Source of the DNA: Flavisphingopyxis soli
GTDB taxonomy: Bacteria > Pseudomonadota > Alphaproteobacteria > Sphingomonadales > Sphingomonadaceae
Assembly (NCBI RefSeq): GCF_007995095.1
Contig: NZ_VOPY01000001.1
Coordinates: 459,001-523,000, forward strand
Length of the DNA stretch: 64,000 nt
Direction: 5' to 3'
Shown piece by piece: positions 9,091-15,771 of this stretch; the stretch's first letter is position 1, and every line of letters begins with the position of its first letter. The translations under genes and the position numbers were made by a program. A model generated the notes under the pieces. It was given only the letters and a program-made list of their open reading frames with translations, was not told where the DNA came from and did no database searches.

Positions 9091-10571
9091 CCGACGACAC
9101 GACCAAGTTCCGCAACGAGGAAGCCCACGCCGCCGCCGACAAGGTCGCCGATTACGAGCATGGCTGGTCGAGCGACATCGAACAGGATTTCGCGCCCAAG
9201 GGTTTGAACGAGGACACCGTCCGATTCATCTCGGCCAAGAAGAACGAGCCGCAATGGATGCTCGACTGGCGGCTGAAGGCGTATCGCGCCTGGCTCGACA
9301 TGGAAGAGGTCGACTGGGCCAAGCTCGACATCCCCAAGATCGATTACCAGGACGCCTATTATTACGCCGAGCCCAAGGCCAAGCCCAAGCTCGGCAGCCT
9401 CGACGAGGTCGATCCCGAAATCCTGCGCGTCTATGCCAAGCTCGGCATTCCGATCGAGGAGCAGAAGGTCCTCGCTGGCGTCGAGGGCGCGCGCAAGATC
9501 GCGGTCGACGCGGTGTTCGACAGCGTCAGCGTCGCGACGACGTTCCGCAAGGAGCTCGAGGACGCGGGCGTCATCTTCCGTTCGATCAGCGAGGCAATCC
9601 GCGAATATCCTGACCTCGTCAAAAAGTACCTCGGCTCGGTCGTGCCGCAGCGCGACAATTACTTCGCCTGCCTCAACAGCGCGGTCTTTTCCGACGGCAC
9701 CTTCGTCTACATTCCAAAGGGCGTCCGCTGCCCGATGGAGCTGAGCACCTATTTCCGCATCAATGCCGAGAATACGGGCCAGTTCGAGCGCACGCTGATC
9801 GTCGCCGAGGCGGGCAGCTATGTCAGCTATCTCGAAGGCTGCACCGCGCCGATGCGCGACGAGAACCAGCTCCACGCCGCGGTTGTCGAGCTCGTCGCGA
9901 TGGACGATGCCGAGATCAAGTACTCGACCGTGCAGAACTGGTATCCCGGCGATGCCGACGGCAAGGGCGGGATCTACAATTTCGTCACCAAGCGCGGCGC
10001 CTGCCGCGGCGCGCGCAGCAAGATCAGCTGGACGCAGGTCGAAACCGGCAGCGCGATCACGTGGAAATATCCGTCGTGCATCCTGCAGGGCGAGGGCAGC
10101 GTCGGCGAATTCTATTCGGTCGCGGTGACCAACAACCACCAGCAGGCCGATACCGGCACCAAGATGCTCCACATCGGCAAGAACACGCGATCGACGATCA
10201 TCTCGAAGGGGATCAGCGCGGGCAAGTCGAACAACACCTATCGCGGCATGGTCCGCGTCATGCCCGGCGCAGACGGCGTGCGCAATTTCACCCAGTGCGA
10301 TTCGCTGCTGCTCGGCGACACATGCGGCGCACACACCGTGCCCTATATCGAGGTTCGCAATCCGACCGCGCAGGTCGAGCACGAAGCGACGACGAGCAAG
10401 ATCTCCGACGACCAGATGTTCTATGCGCAGCAACGCGGCCTCGACCCCGAAAGCGCGGTCGCGCTGATCGTCAACGGGTTCGCCAAGGACGTGATGCGCC
10501 AGCTACCGATGGAATTCGCGGTCGAAGCGCAGAAACTACTGGCGATCAGTCTCGAGGGGAGTGTGGGGTGA
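9087..10571 (+). CDS. sufB: Fe-S cluster assembly protein SufB
   Basis: 494 residues. SufB is the scaffold subunit of the cytosolic SufBCD complex, on which sulfur from SufS and iron are assembled. Recognised stretches are the N-terminal [55 protein letters not shown] (the central beta-helix domain) and the C-terminal [20 protein letters not shown] with the conserved Glu and His region. ATG 9087 overlaps the regulator stop. Its own stop overlaps the GTG of the next ORF, so the two are coupled. Confidence 0.96.
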   Translation: MTDDTTKFRNEEAHAAADKVADYEHGWSSDIEQDFAPKGLNEDTVRFISAKKNEPQWMLDWRLKAYRAWLDMEEVDWAKLDIPKIDYQDAYYYAEPKAKPKLGSLDEVDPEILRVYAKLGIPIEEQKVLAGVEGARKIAVDAVFDSVSVATTFRKELEDAGVIFRSISEAIREYPDLVKKYLGSVVPQRDNYFACLNSAVFSDGTFVYIPKGVRCPMELSTYFRINAENTGQFERTLIVAEAGSYVSYLEGCTAPMRDENQLHAAVVELVAMDDAEIKYSTVQNWYPGDADGKGGIYNFVTKRGACRGARSKISWTQVETGSAITWKYPSCILQGEGSVGEFYSVAVTNNHQQADTGTKMLHIGKNTRSTIISKGISAGKSNNTYRGMVRVMPGADGVRNFTQCDSLLLGDTCGAHTVPYIEVRNPTAQVEHEATTSKISDDQMFYAQQRGLDPESAVALIVNGFAKDVMRQLPMEFAVEAQKLLAISLEGSVG

Positions 10572-10855
10572 CGCTTTCCGATTTGATCTTCCTCTCACTT
10601 GTATTGGGTCTGCCGATCATCGTGTCGCTTATGCTCTTCCGAAATGAGCCACGCGGACGAGCCTTTTTGGCAACTTGGGTGCTGGCTGTGATTGGAAGCT
10701 CCTTCCTGTTCGTTACCGCCGCATTCCTGCTGACGATCACTGAGATTGGCGGACTAGGAATGTTCGACGGAATTATTGAATTTGTCGTGAGCGTGCCAGT
10801 CGCGCTTTTTGTGGGCCTAGCCGTCCGTCGCCTTCGCCAACCTGCAGACTTGTGA
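10568..10855 (+). CDS. Small unknown membrane protein inside the suf operon
   Basis: A 95-residue protein begins at GTG 10568, overlapping the sufB TGA (GTGA), and ends 6 bases before sufC. It has three predicted transmembrane segments (about residues 5-22, 36-58 and 66-86), a loop [10 protein letters not shown] and a basic C-terminus [10 protein letters not shown]. Codon use differs from the flanking suf genes: gga, att, ctt, aat and ttt codons are frequent and overall GC is lower, which suggests recent acquisition. I do not recognise a family. The coding position and translational coupling support a real gene, but a role in Fe-S assembly is not shown. Typical suf operons go directly from sufB to sufC. 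Confidence 0.7.
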   Translation: MTLSDLIFLSLVLGLPIIVSLMLFRNEPRGRAFLATWVLAVIGSSFLFVTAAFLLTITEIGGLGMFDGIIEFVVSVPVALFVGLAVRRLRQPADL

Positions 10856-10861
10856 GATTAC

Positions 10862-11605
10862 ATGCTTAAAATCACCAACCTTCACGCCACGGTCGCTGAC
10901 AAGCCGATCCTCAAGGGGCTCGACCTCGCCATCAATGCGGGCGAAATCCATGCGATCATGGGACCCAACGGCGCGGGCAAGTCGACGCTCGCCAACGTGC
11001 TGGGCGGCCGTCCCGGATACGAGGTCACCGACGGTAGCGCGATCTTCGACGGTCAGGATCTGCTCGATCTCGATCCGCATGCGCGCGCCGCCGCGGGGCT
11101 GTTTCTGGGCTTCCAGTATCCGGTCGAGATTCCCGGCGTGTCGAACGTCCAGTTCCTGCGCGAGAGCCTCAACGCGCAGCGCGGATCGCGCGGAGAGGCG
11201 CCGCTGTCGGGCGGCGACTTCCTCCGGCTCGCCAAGGAGAAGGCGGCGCTGCTCAAGATGGACATGGACATGCTCAAGCGGCCGGTGAACGTCGGCTTTT
11301 CGGGCGGCGAGAAAAAGCGCAACGAGATGGTCCAGATGGGCATTCTCGATCCAAAGCTCGCGATCCTCGACGAGACCGACAGCGGCCTCGACATCGACGC
11401 GCTGCGCACCGTCGGCGCGGGGATCAACGCGATCATGCGCAGCCCCGACAAGGCCGTGCTGCTGATCACCCATTACCAGCGCCTGCTCGATTATGTGAAA
11501 CCCGATTTCGTCCACGTCCTCGCCGACGGCCGCATCGTCAAGACCGGCGGCCCCGAACTGGCGCACCAGCTCGAGGAAGAGGGTTACGAGGCGGTGGCGG
11601 CATGA
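10862..11605 (+). CDS. sufC: Fe-S cluster assembly ATPase SufC
   Basis: A 247-residue ABC-type ATPase, the soluble motor of the SufBCD scaffold. Walker A is GPNGAGKST, the Q-loop region is FLGFQYPVEIPG, the signature is FSGGEKKRNEM and Walker B is LAILDETDSGLD, all characteristic of SufC rather than transport ATPases. Length is normal. Its stop overlaps the start of sufD by four bases, so expression of the two subunits is coupled. Confidence 0.96.
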   Translation: MLKITNLHATVADKPILKGLDLAINAGEIHAIMGPNGAGKSTLANVLGGRPGYEVTDGSAIFDGQDLLDLDPHARAAAGLFLGFQYPVEIPGVSNVQFLRESLNAQRGSRGEAPLSGGDFLRLAKEKAALLKMDMDMLKRPVNVGFSGGEKKRNEMVQMGILDPKLAILDETDSGLDIDALRTVGAGINAIMRSPDKAVLLITHYQRLLDYVKPDFVHVLADGRIVKTGGPELAHQLEEEGYEAVAA

Positions 11606-12351
11606 CCGCGCTCGCTCCCCTGCCGACGCGCAAATCGGAGGCGTGGCGCTATGCCGACATCGCCGCGCTGACGCGTGTGTGGGACGACCTTGCCGCGCCC
11701 GAAGAGATCGCGGTGCCAGCGGGCGAAAGCCGCGCGATGATCATCGACACGCTGCCACCGAGCGGGATCGTCCGGTTCGACGTGACCGTCGGCGACAGTG
11801 CGACCTTCGCGCTCCACGCGCTCGTTGCCAATGCCGATTACGGCCGCGTCGAGATCCGCGCCACGCTCGGCCGCGGCGCGCATTTCGAACTCGGCGGCGC
11901 GATCCTCGGCAACGGCGACCAGACGCTCGAGATCGTCACCGAGACGATCCACGCCGCGCCGAACGGCACGTCGAACCAGGTTGTCCGCCAGGTTCTCGCC
12001 GGCAAGGCGACGGGGACGTACATGGGCAAGGTCGCGGTCGCGCGCGACGCGCAGAAAACCGACGCCGCGCAATCGGTCAAGGCGATGCTGCTCGCGCCGG
12101 GGGCCACCGCCAACGCCAAGCCCGAGCTCGAAATCTACGCCGACGATGTCAAATGTGCGCACGGCGCAACCGTTGGCGAACTCGACAAGGCGGCATTGTT
12201 CTACATGGCCTCGCGCGGCCTCCCGCCCGAGGTCGCGCAGCGGCTGATGCTGCAGGCGTTCATCGCCGATGCCTTTGTCGGCATGGGCGACGATGCGGCG
12301 CGCGAAGCGATCGAGGCGAAGGCGCTCGGCATATTGGAAGGACTGGCATGA
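11602..12351 (+). CDS. sufD: Fe-S cluster assembly protein SufD
   Basis: 249 residues, a short SufD of the alphaproteobacterial type that keeps mainly the right-handed beta-helix core and the C-terminal helices. It starts with PTRKSEAWRYADIAAL, the classic SufD N-terminal motif, and has KPELEIYADDVKCAHGATVGELD with the conserved Cys-His pair at the SufB interface, then YMASRGLPPEVAQRLMLQAFI. It partners SufB and SufC. ATG 11602 overlaps the sufC stop and the gene's own stop overlaps the sufS ATG. Confidence 0.94.
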   Translation: MTALAPLPTRKSEAWRYADIAALTRVWDDLAAPEEIAVPAGESRAMIIDTLPPSGIVRFDVTVGDSATFALHALVANADYGRVEIRATLGRGAHFELGGAILGNGDQTLEIVTETIHAAPNGTSNQVVRQVLAGKATGTYMGKVAVARDAQKTDAAQSVKAMLLAPGATANAKPELEIYADDVKCAHGATVGELDKAALFYMASRGLPPEVAQRLMLQAFIADAFVGMGDDAAREAIEAKALGILEGLA

Positions 12352-13685
12352 CCGTTGAGCGATCCGAAAAGCCCCTCCCCTTCAGGGGAGGGGTTGGGGT
12401 GGGGCAGTCTCCCAATCGCGGCGATGAAGGCACGCCCCCACCCCCGGCCCCTCCCCTGAAGGGGAGGGGTGGAGATGGCGCTCTCGACAGCGTGCGCAGC
12501 GATTTCCCCGGCCTCAGGACCGAAGACGGCGGCGCCTGGCACTATCTCGACACCGCGGCGACCGCGCAGAAGCCGCAATCGGTGATCGACACGATGACGC
12601 GCGGCTTTGGCGAGGAATACGCCACCGTCCATCGCGGCGTCTATCAGCGCTCGGCCGAAATGACGCGGCGCTTCGAAGCGGCACGCAAGCGCGTCGCGAG
12701 CTTCCTCGGCTCGGACGACGACCGCGAGATCGTCTTCGTGCGTGGCGCGACCGAGGCGATCAACCTCGTCGCCAATACGTGGGGCGGGGTGAACATCCGC
12801 GAAGGCGACCGCATCCTCATCTCGGCGCTCGAACACCACGCCAACATCGTGCCGTGGCAGATGCTCGCGAGCCATGTCGGCGCGACGATCGACGTCTGCC
12901 CGCTGACCGACGACGGCAAGATCGACCTCGACGCCGCCGAAAAGATGCTGACCGAACGGCACAAGCTCGTCGCCTTCGCGCATGTCTCGAACGTCCTCGG
13001 CGGTGTTCTCGACGCCAAGCGCGCCGCGAGCATCGCTCACAAGGTCGGCGCCAGGTTCCTCCTCGATGGCTGCCAGGCGGTGCCGCGCGTTGCGGTCGAC
13101 GTCCAGGATATCGGCTGCGATTTCTACGTCATGTCGAGCCACAAGCTCTACGGCCCGACGGGCATCGGCGCGCTGTGGGCGGCCTACGACACGCTCGACG
13201 CGATGCCGCCATGGCAGGGCGGCGGGTCGATGATCGACCGCGTGACGTTCGAAGGCGCAACGTACATGCCGCCGCCGGGGCGTTTCGAAGCGGGCACGCC
13301 TGCCATTGTCGAGGCGCTCGGGCTGCATGCCGCGATCGATTATGTCGATGCCATCGGCCTCGACGCGATCCACGCGCACGAATGCGACCTCACCACCAAG
13401 GCACGCGATGCGCTGGGGCAGATCAACTCGGTCCGCCTGCTTGGCCCCGCCGACAGCGCGGGCATCGTCAGCTTTTTGATGGAAGGCGTCCATCCGCACG
13501 ACGTCGCGACGATCATCGACGAAGAGGGGGTCGCGGTGCGCGCCGGACACCATTGCGCCCAGCCATTGATGGACTATCTCGATATCCCGTCGACCGTCCG
13601 CGCCAGCTTCGGGGTATATAACGACGAAAGCGATGTCGCCGCGCTGGTGCGCGGCGTCGAACGCGTCAGGAAGATTTTCGGATGA
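12348..13685 (+). CDS. sufS: Cysteine desulfurase SufS, with repeat-encoded N-terminal insert
   Basis: This PLP enzyme (445 residues) takes sulfur from cysteine for the SUF scaffold. The class II desulfurase core begins LDSVRSDFPGL; it has the PLP lysine in SSHKLYGPTG and the catalytic Cys403 in RAGHHCAQPL. Between the ATG, which overlaps the sufD stop, and this core lie about 33 residues (9-41) encoded by two inverted copies of a palindromic repeat (…PLPFRGGVGVG… and …APPLKGRGG…). That makes the protein about 35-40 residues longer than usual. The insert keeps the frame open. An in-frame GTG at 12492 could be an alternative start that leaves the repeats untranslated. The catalytic core looks intact. 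Confidence 0.93.
   Translation: MTVERSEKPLPFRGGVGVGQSPNRGDEGTPPPPAPPLKGRGGDGALDSVRSDFPGLRTEDGGAWHYLDTAATAQKPQSVIDTMTRGFGEEYATVHRGVYQRSAEMTRRFEAARKRVASFLGSDDDREIVFVRGATEAINLVANTWGGVNIREGDRILISALEHHANIVPWQMLASHVGATIDVCPLTDDGKIDLDAAEKMLTERHKLVAFAHVSNVLGGVLDAKRAASIAHKVGARFLLDGCQAVPRVAVDVQDIGCDFYVMSSHKLYGPTGIGALWAAYDTLDAMPPWQGGGSMIDRVTFEGATYMPPPGRFEAGTPAIVEALGLHAAIDYVDAIGLDAIHAHECDLTTKARDALGQINSVRLLGPADSAGIVSFLMEGVHPHDVATIIDEEGVAVRAGHHCAQPLMDYLDIPSTVRASFGVYNDESDVAALVRGVERVRKIFG
12372..12469. repeat. Inverted pair of CCCCTCCCC palindromic repeats within sufS
   Basis: Two 22-base palindromes lie at 12372-12393 (arms CCCCTCCCC and GGGGAGGGG around TTCA) and 12448-12469 (same arms around TGAA, i.e. 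the reverse complement). Each continues inward with a similar GGGGTGGGGC-like tail, so the element is an inverted pair about 98 bases long. A third copy with compensatory changes is at 62644-62665. This repeat class is normally intergenic; here it is read in frame as part of sufS. Confidence 0.88.
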
Positions 13686-14221
13686 ACCACGAACGCAAGA
13701 TCGAAACCGAGACCGTCGATGCGGTCGCCAAGCCTCAGCGCGCGAAGGTCGAGGACGCGAGCGTCGCACCCGCGCGCACGCCGATCATGGCGCCGTCGCC
13801 GCATGAGGCCGAGGAACTGGGCGAGGGCAATGTCCGCGAGACGTTCGAGCGCAAGCGCGACTATCTCGAAGGCTTTCTCTCGGCCAAGCCGCCCGAGCCT
13901 TCGGCGGCTGAACCCGGCAGCGACCTGCAGGCAGCGATCGTCGAGGCGATCAAGGAAATCTATGATCCCGAAATCCCGGTCAACATCTACGATCTCGGCC
14001 TGATCTACGATGTCTCGGTGACCGACAGCGGCCATGCGACGGTCAAGATGACGCTGACGACGCCGCATTGCCCCGTCGCCGAATCGATGCCCGCCGAGGT
14101 CGAACTGCGCGTCGGCGCGGTGCCCGGCGTCGGCATCGCCGATGTCGAACTCGTCTGGGACCCGCCATGGGACCCGCAGAAGATGAGCGACGAAGCCAAG
14201 CTCGAACTGGGTATGTTATGA
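13682..14221 (+). CDS. sufT: SUF-associated DUF59 (MIP18-like) protein SufT
   Basis: 179 residues. The N-terminal 80 residues are charged and low in conservation (KRDYLEGFLSAKP near residues 59-71). The C-terminal part is a DUF59 domain: IVEAIKEIYDPEIPVNIYDLGLIYDV with the conserved DPE, then TTPHCPVAESMP with the conserved Cys and VWDPPWDPQKMSDEAKLELG. SufT-type proteins help in Fe-S cluster maturation or delivery. ATG 13682 overlaps the sufS stop, so it belongs to the operon. The stop is followed by repeat-containing sequence before sufA. Confidence 0.9.
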   Translation: MNHERKIETETVDAVAKPQRAKVEDASVAPARTPIMAPSPHEAEELGEGNVRETFERKRDYLEGFLSAKPPEPSAAEPGSDLQAAIVEAIKEIYDPEIPVNIYDLGLIYDVSVTDSGHATVKMTLTTPHCPVAESMPAEVELRVGAVPGVGIADVELVWDPPWDPQKMSDEAKLELGML

Positions 14222-14250
14222 TGGTTTGAAGACTGACATTTAATTCCGCT

Positions 14251-14322
14251 CACCCTGAGCTTGTCGAAGGGTCGGGTTTTTTAAGAGGAAGGGCAGGGCT
14301 TCGACAGGCTCAGCCCGAACGG
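14251..14322. repeat. Inverted pair of sphingomonad CTTCGACAGGCTCAG-type repeats
   Basis: CTGAGCTTGTCGAAG (14255-14269) and CTTCGACAGGCTCAG (14299-14313) are inverted with one mismatch, and flanking CACCC/GGGT and CCCGAACGG bases extend each unit. The pair would form a 15-base stem in the mRNA between sufT and sufA. A short ACCCT/AGGGT stem followed by CGGG and six T residues (14276-14281) lies inside it, so partial termination before sufA is possible. Confidence 0.8.
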
Positions 14323-14332
14323 ATTTTGAATT

Positions 14333-14707
14333 ATGAGTGAAGCAGACCCCCAGGCCAAGGCGACGGCCCCCGCGCGCCCCGCGGCGATCACGCTGACGCC
14401 CGCGGCCGAGGCACGCATCGCCGACCTGATGGCGCGCGCGCCCGACGATGCGATCGGGGTCAAGCTCTCGACCCCGCGGCGCGGCTGTTCGGGGCTCGCT
14501 TACTCGGTCGATTACGTCAGCGAAGAGACCAAGTTCGACGAGAAGATCGAAACCCCCGGCGGCACATTCTACGTCGATGGCGGCTCGGTGCTCTACCTGA
14601 TCGGATCGGTGATGGACTGGGTCGAAGACGATTTCGCCGCCGGTTTCACCTTCGCCAATCCCAACGCCACGGGCGCGTGTGGGTGTGGGGAAAGTTTTAC
14701 CGTCTAG
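14333..14707 (+). CDS. sufA: HesB/IscA-type Fe-S carrier SufA
   Basis: A 124-residue A-type carrier that receives clusters from SufBCD and passes them to apo-proteins. The three conserved cysteines are visible in RRGCSGLAY and the C-terminal GACGCGESF. The N-terminal 17 residues (MSEADPQAKATAPARPA) are an unconserved extension. It is the last gene of the suf cluster but is separated from sufT by 111 bases holding an inverted repeat pair, and no clear ribosome site precedes ATG 14333. The stop codon overlaps the convergent phhA stop through a shared CTAG. Confidence 0.93.
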   Translation: MSEADPQAKATAPARPAAITLTPAAEARIADLMARAPDDAIGVKLSTPRRGCSGLAYSVDYVSEETKFDEKIETPGGTFYVDGGSVLYLIGSVMDWVEDDFAAGFTFANPNATGACGCGESFTV

Positions 14708-15492
14708 TCGCCCCACCGTTTTCGATCCGCCAGCGTGAGAACATCGGCGAAGCGATCGAGGACGAAATAGCGATCCTGGAAGCGGTCCGACCGGTACGGC
14801 TTCGTCATCGCCGCTTCGAGGTCGAAATCGATCCGCTGCGGCTCGTCGCTTTCGAGCGCGAAGCGCGTCTCGCCAAAGCTCGACAATATGCCTGCGCCAA
14901 AGATGCGCAATTCGCCGTCCTCACGCGCCAGGCCGAACTCGACGGTGCGCCAGTAGAGATGCGCGACGCGGGCGAGATCGCCCCTGGCGAGCGCGGCGAG
15001 GCCGATATGCCCCAGCGTCTCCATGAAATCGGCAAAAGCGGGATCGGCGAGCAGCGGGACGTGGCCGAAGACGTCGTGGAACACGTCGGGCTCCTCGAGA
15101 TAATCGAGCTCGTCGGCACTGCGAATGAAATTGCCAGCCGGAAACTGGCGTTTCGCGAGGTGCGCGTAGAATATGTCGTCGGGGATCAGCCCCGGCACCG
15201 CCACCACTTTCCAGCCGGTCCGCGCGATCAGCGCCGCGTTGAGTTCGGCGAAATCGGGCACGCCGGGACGCGACAGGCTGAGCACGTCGAGGCAATCGTG
15301 AAAGGCCGACACCGCGCGCCCCTGAAGCAGCGTTTCCTGGCGTGCGAACAGCAGGTCCCAGACCGCGTGGTCGGCCCCGGTAAATCGCTCCCAATGCTGC
15401 GGCACCGTCCAGTCGAGCGCGGCCTCGGGCGGCGGCACCGGCGACGCGGCGAGGCCGTGCAGCTCTTTGATGATCGTTGTTTGCATATCCAT
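14704..15492 (-). CDS. phhA: Phenylalanine 4-monooxygenase
   Basis: A 262-residue pterin- and iron-dependent hydroxylase that converts phenylalanine to tyrosine. It lacks the regulatory domain of animal enzymes, as usual for bacteria. The iron ligands are His139 and His144 in VFHDVFGHVP and Glu185 in WRTVEFGL; FGAGILSSFGE follows. ATG 15492 gives MDMQTT; a second ATG two codons on is equally possible. A GGAATT-like site precedes it. The leader contains a poly-Tyr reading frame and a terminator/antiterminator pair, so expression is probably attenuated by charged tRNA-Tyr. Confidence 0.95.
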   Translation of the reverse strand: MDMQTTIIKELHGLAASPVPPPEAALDWTVPQHWERFTGADHAVWDLLFARQETLLQGRAVSAFHDCLDVLSLSRPGVPDFAELNAALIARTGWKVVAVPGLIPDDIFYAHLAKRQFPAGNFIRSADELDYLEEPDVFHDVFGHVPLLADPAFADFMETLGHIGLAALARGDLARVAHLYWRTVEFGLAREDGELRIFGAGILSSFGETRFALESDEPQRIDFDLEAAMTKPYRSDRFQDRYFVLDRFADVLTLADRKRWGD

Positions 15493-15507
15493 GTCGGGAA
15501 TTCCTTT

Positions 15508-15597
15508 TGCACAAAGAAAAACCCCGCCGGGATGTCCGGGCGGGGTTTCGAAAGACCGCGTGTCGTGGGCGACGCGCGCTAGTCGAAAACCGCCCGG
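15508..15597 (-). promoter_or_regulatory. Transcription attenuator (terminator/antiterminator) of phhA
   Basis: Read on the minus strand. The terminator is a perfect 10-base stem, AAACCCCGCC (15548-15539) with GGCGGGGTTT (15528-15519), followed by a U-rich TTTTTCTTT tract just before phhA. The competing antiterminator pairs CCGGGCGG-T-TTTCGA (15597-15583) with TCGAAA-CC-CCGCCCGG (15551-15536), giving 14 base pairs and consuming the 5' half of the terminator. The upstream strand of the antiterminator begins five bases after a run of five Tyr codons, and the stop codon of that reading frame lies just beyond it. This is the arrangement of ribosome-mediated attenuation. Confidence 0.82.
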
Positions 15598-15710
15598 CGG
15601 CGATAATAATAATAATATGAAGAGGCGTTCGACGCAGCGGTACGCACGGCGGTTGCCGGGAGCGTGATGCCATCCTGGGCCGAAGGCGCGTGCCGCGTCA
15701 TTGCCCCCAT
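15579..15710 (-). CDS. Tyr-rich leader peptide of phhA
   Basis: A 43-codon reading frame begins at ATG 15710 (alternative ATG 15701) and ends at TAG 15579-15581. Its C-terminal end reads ASS, then five consecutive tyrosines (TAT codons, 15603-15617), then RRRAVFD. The run sits immediately upstream of the antiterminator segment, so a ribosome waiting for tRNA-Tyr would leave that segment free, while one reaching the stop would cover it. The exact start codon is uncertain because a TTGACA at 15731-15736 would put the RNA start inside this frame. The Tyr run and stop are the secure parts. Other frames across the run would give poly-Ile (no nearby stop) or poly-Leu. Confidence 0.7.
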   Translation of the reverse strand: MGAMTRHAPSAQDGITLPATAVRTAASNASSYYYYYRRRAVFD

Positions 15711-15739
15711 CGAGCCTTTCACCGCCCGCCTGTCAACAT

Positions 15740-15751
15740 TTACAAATGTAA
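15740..15751. promoter_or_regulatory. TTACA-AA-TGTAA palindrome upstream of the phhA leader
   Basis: The 5-base arms TTACA and TGTAA flank AA. The core TACA-NN-TGTA matches the shape of BlaI/CopY-type operators, and TTTACA is also a half of TyrR-like boxes. It overlaps the region just upstream of a TTGACA (-35-like, minus strand, 15731-15736). No regulator gene lies beside it. It may be an operator for phhA, but the motif is short. Confidence 0.35.
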
Positions 15752-15771
15752 CGAGTTTGGTCGTCGGTCGC

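Noticed and set aside
10061-10567. A longer reading frame joined to the small membrane protein inside sufB
   Set aside because: The upstream part is a shadow of sufB in another frame; only the part from GTG 10568 has membrane-protein character.
15582-15673. A minus-strand frame with five Ile codons across the phhA leader run
   Set aside because: The Ile frame has no stop before the terminator and continues far into phhA, so it cannot give the stall-or-release choice; the Tyr frame has the stop in the right place and fits the enzyme's product.
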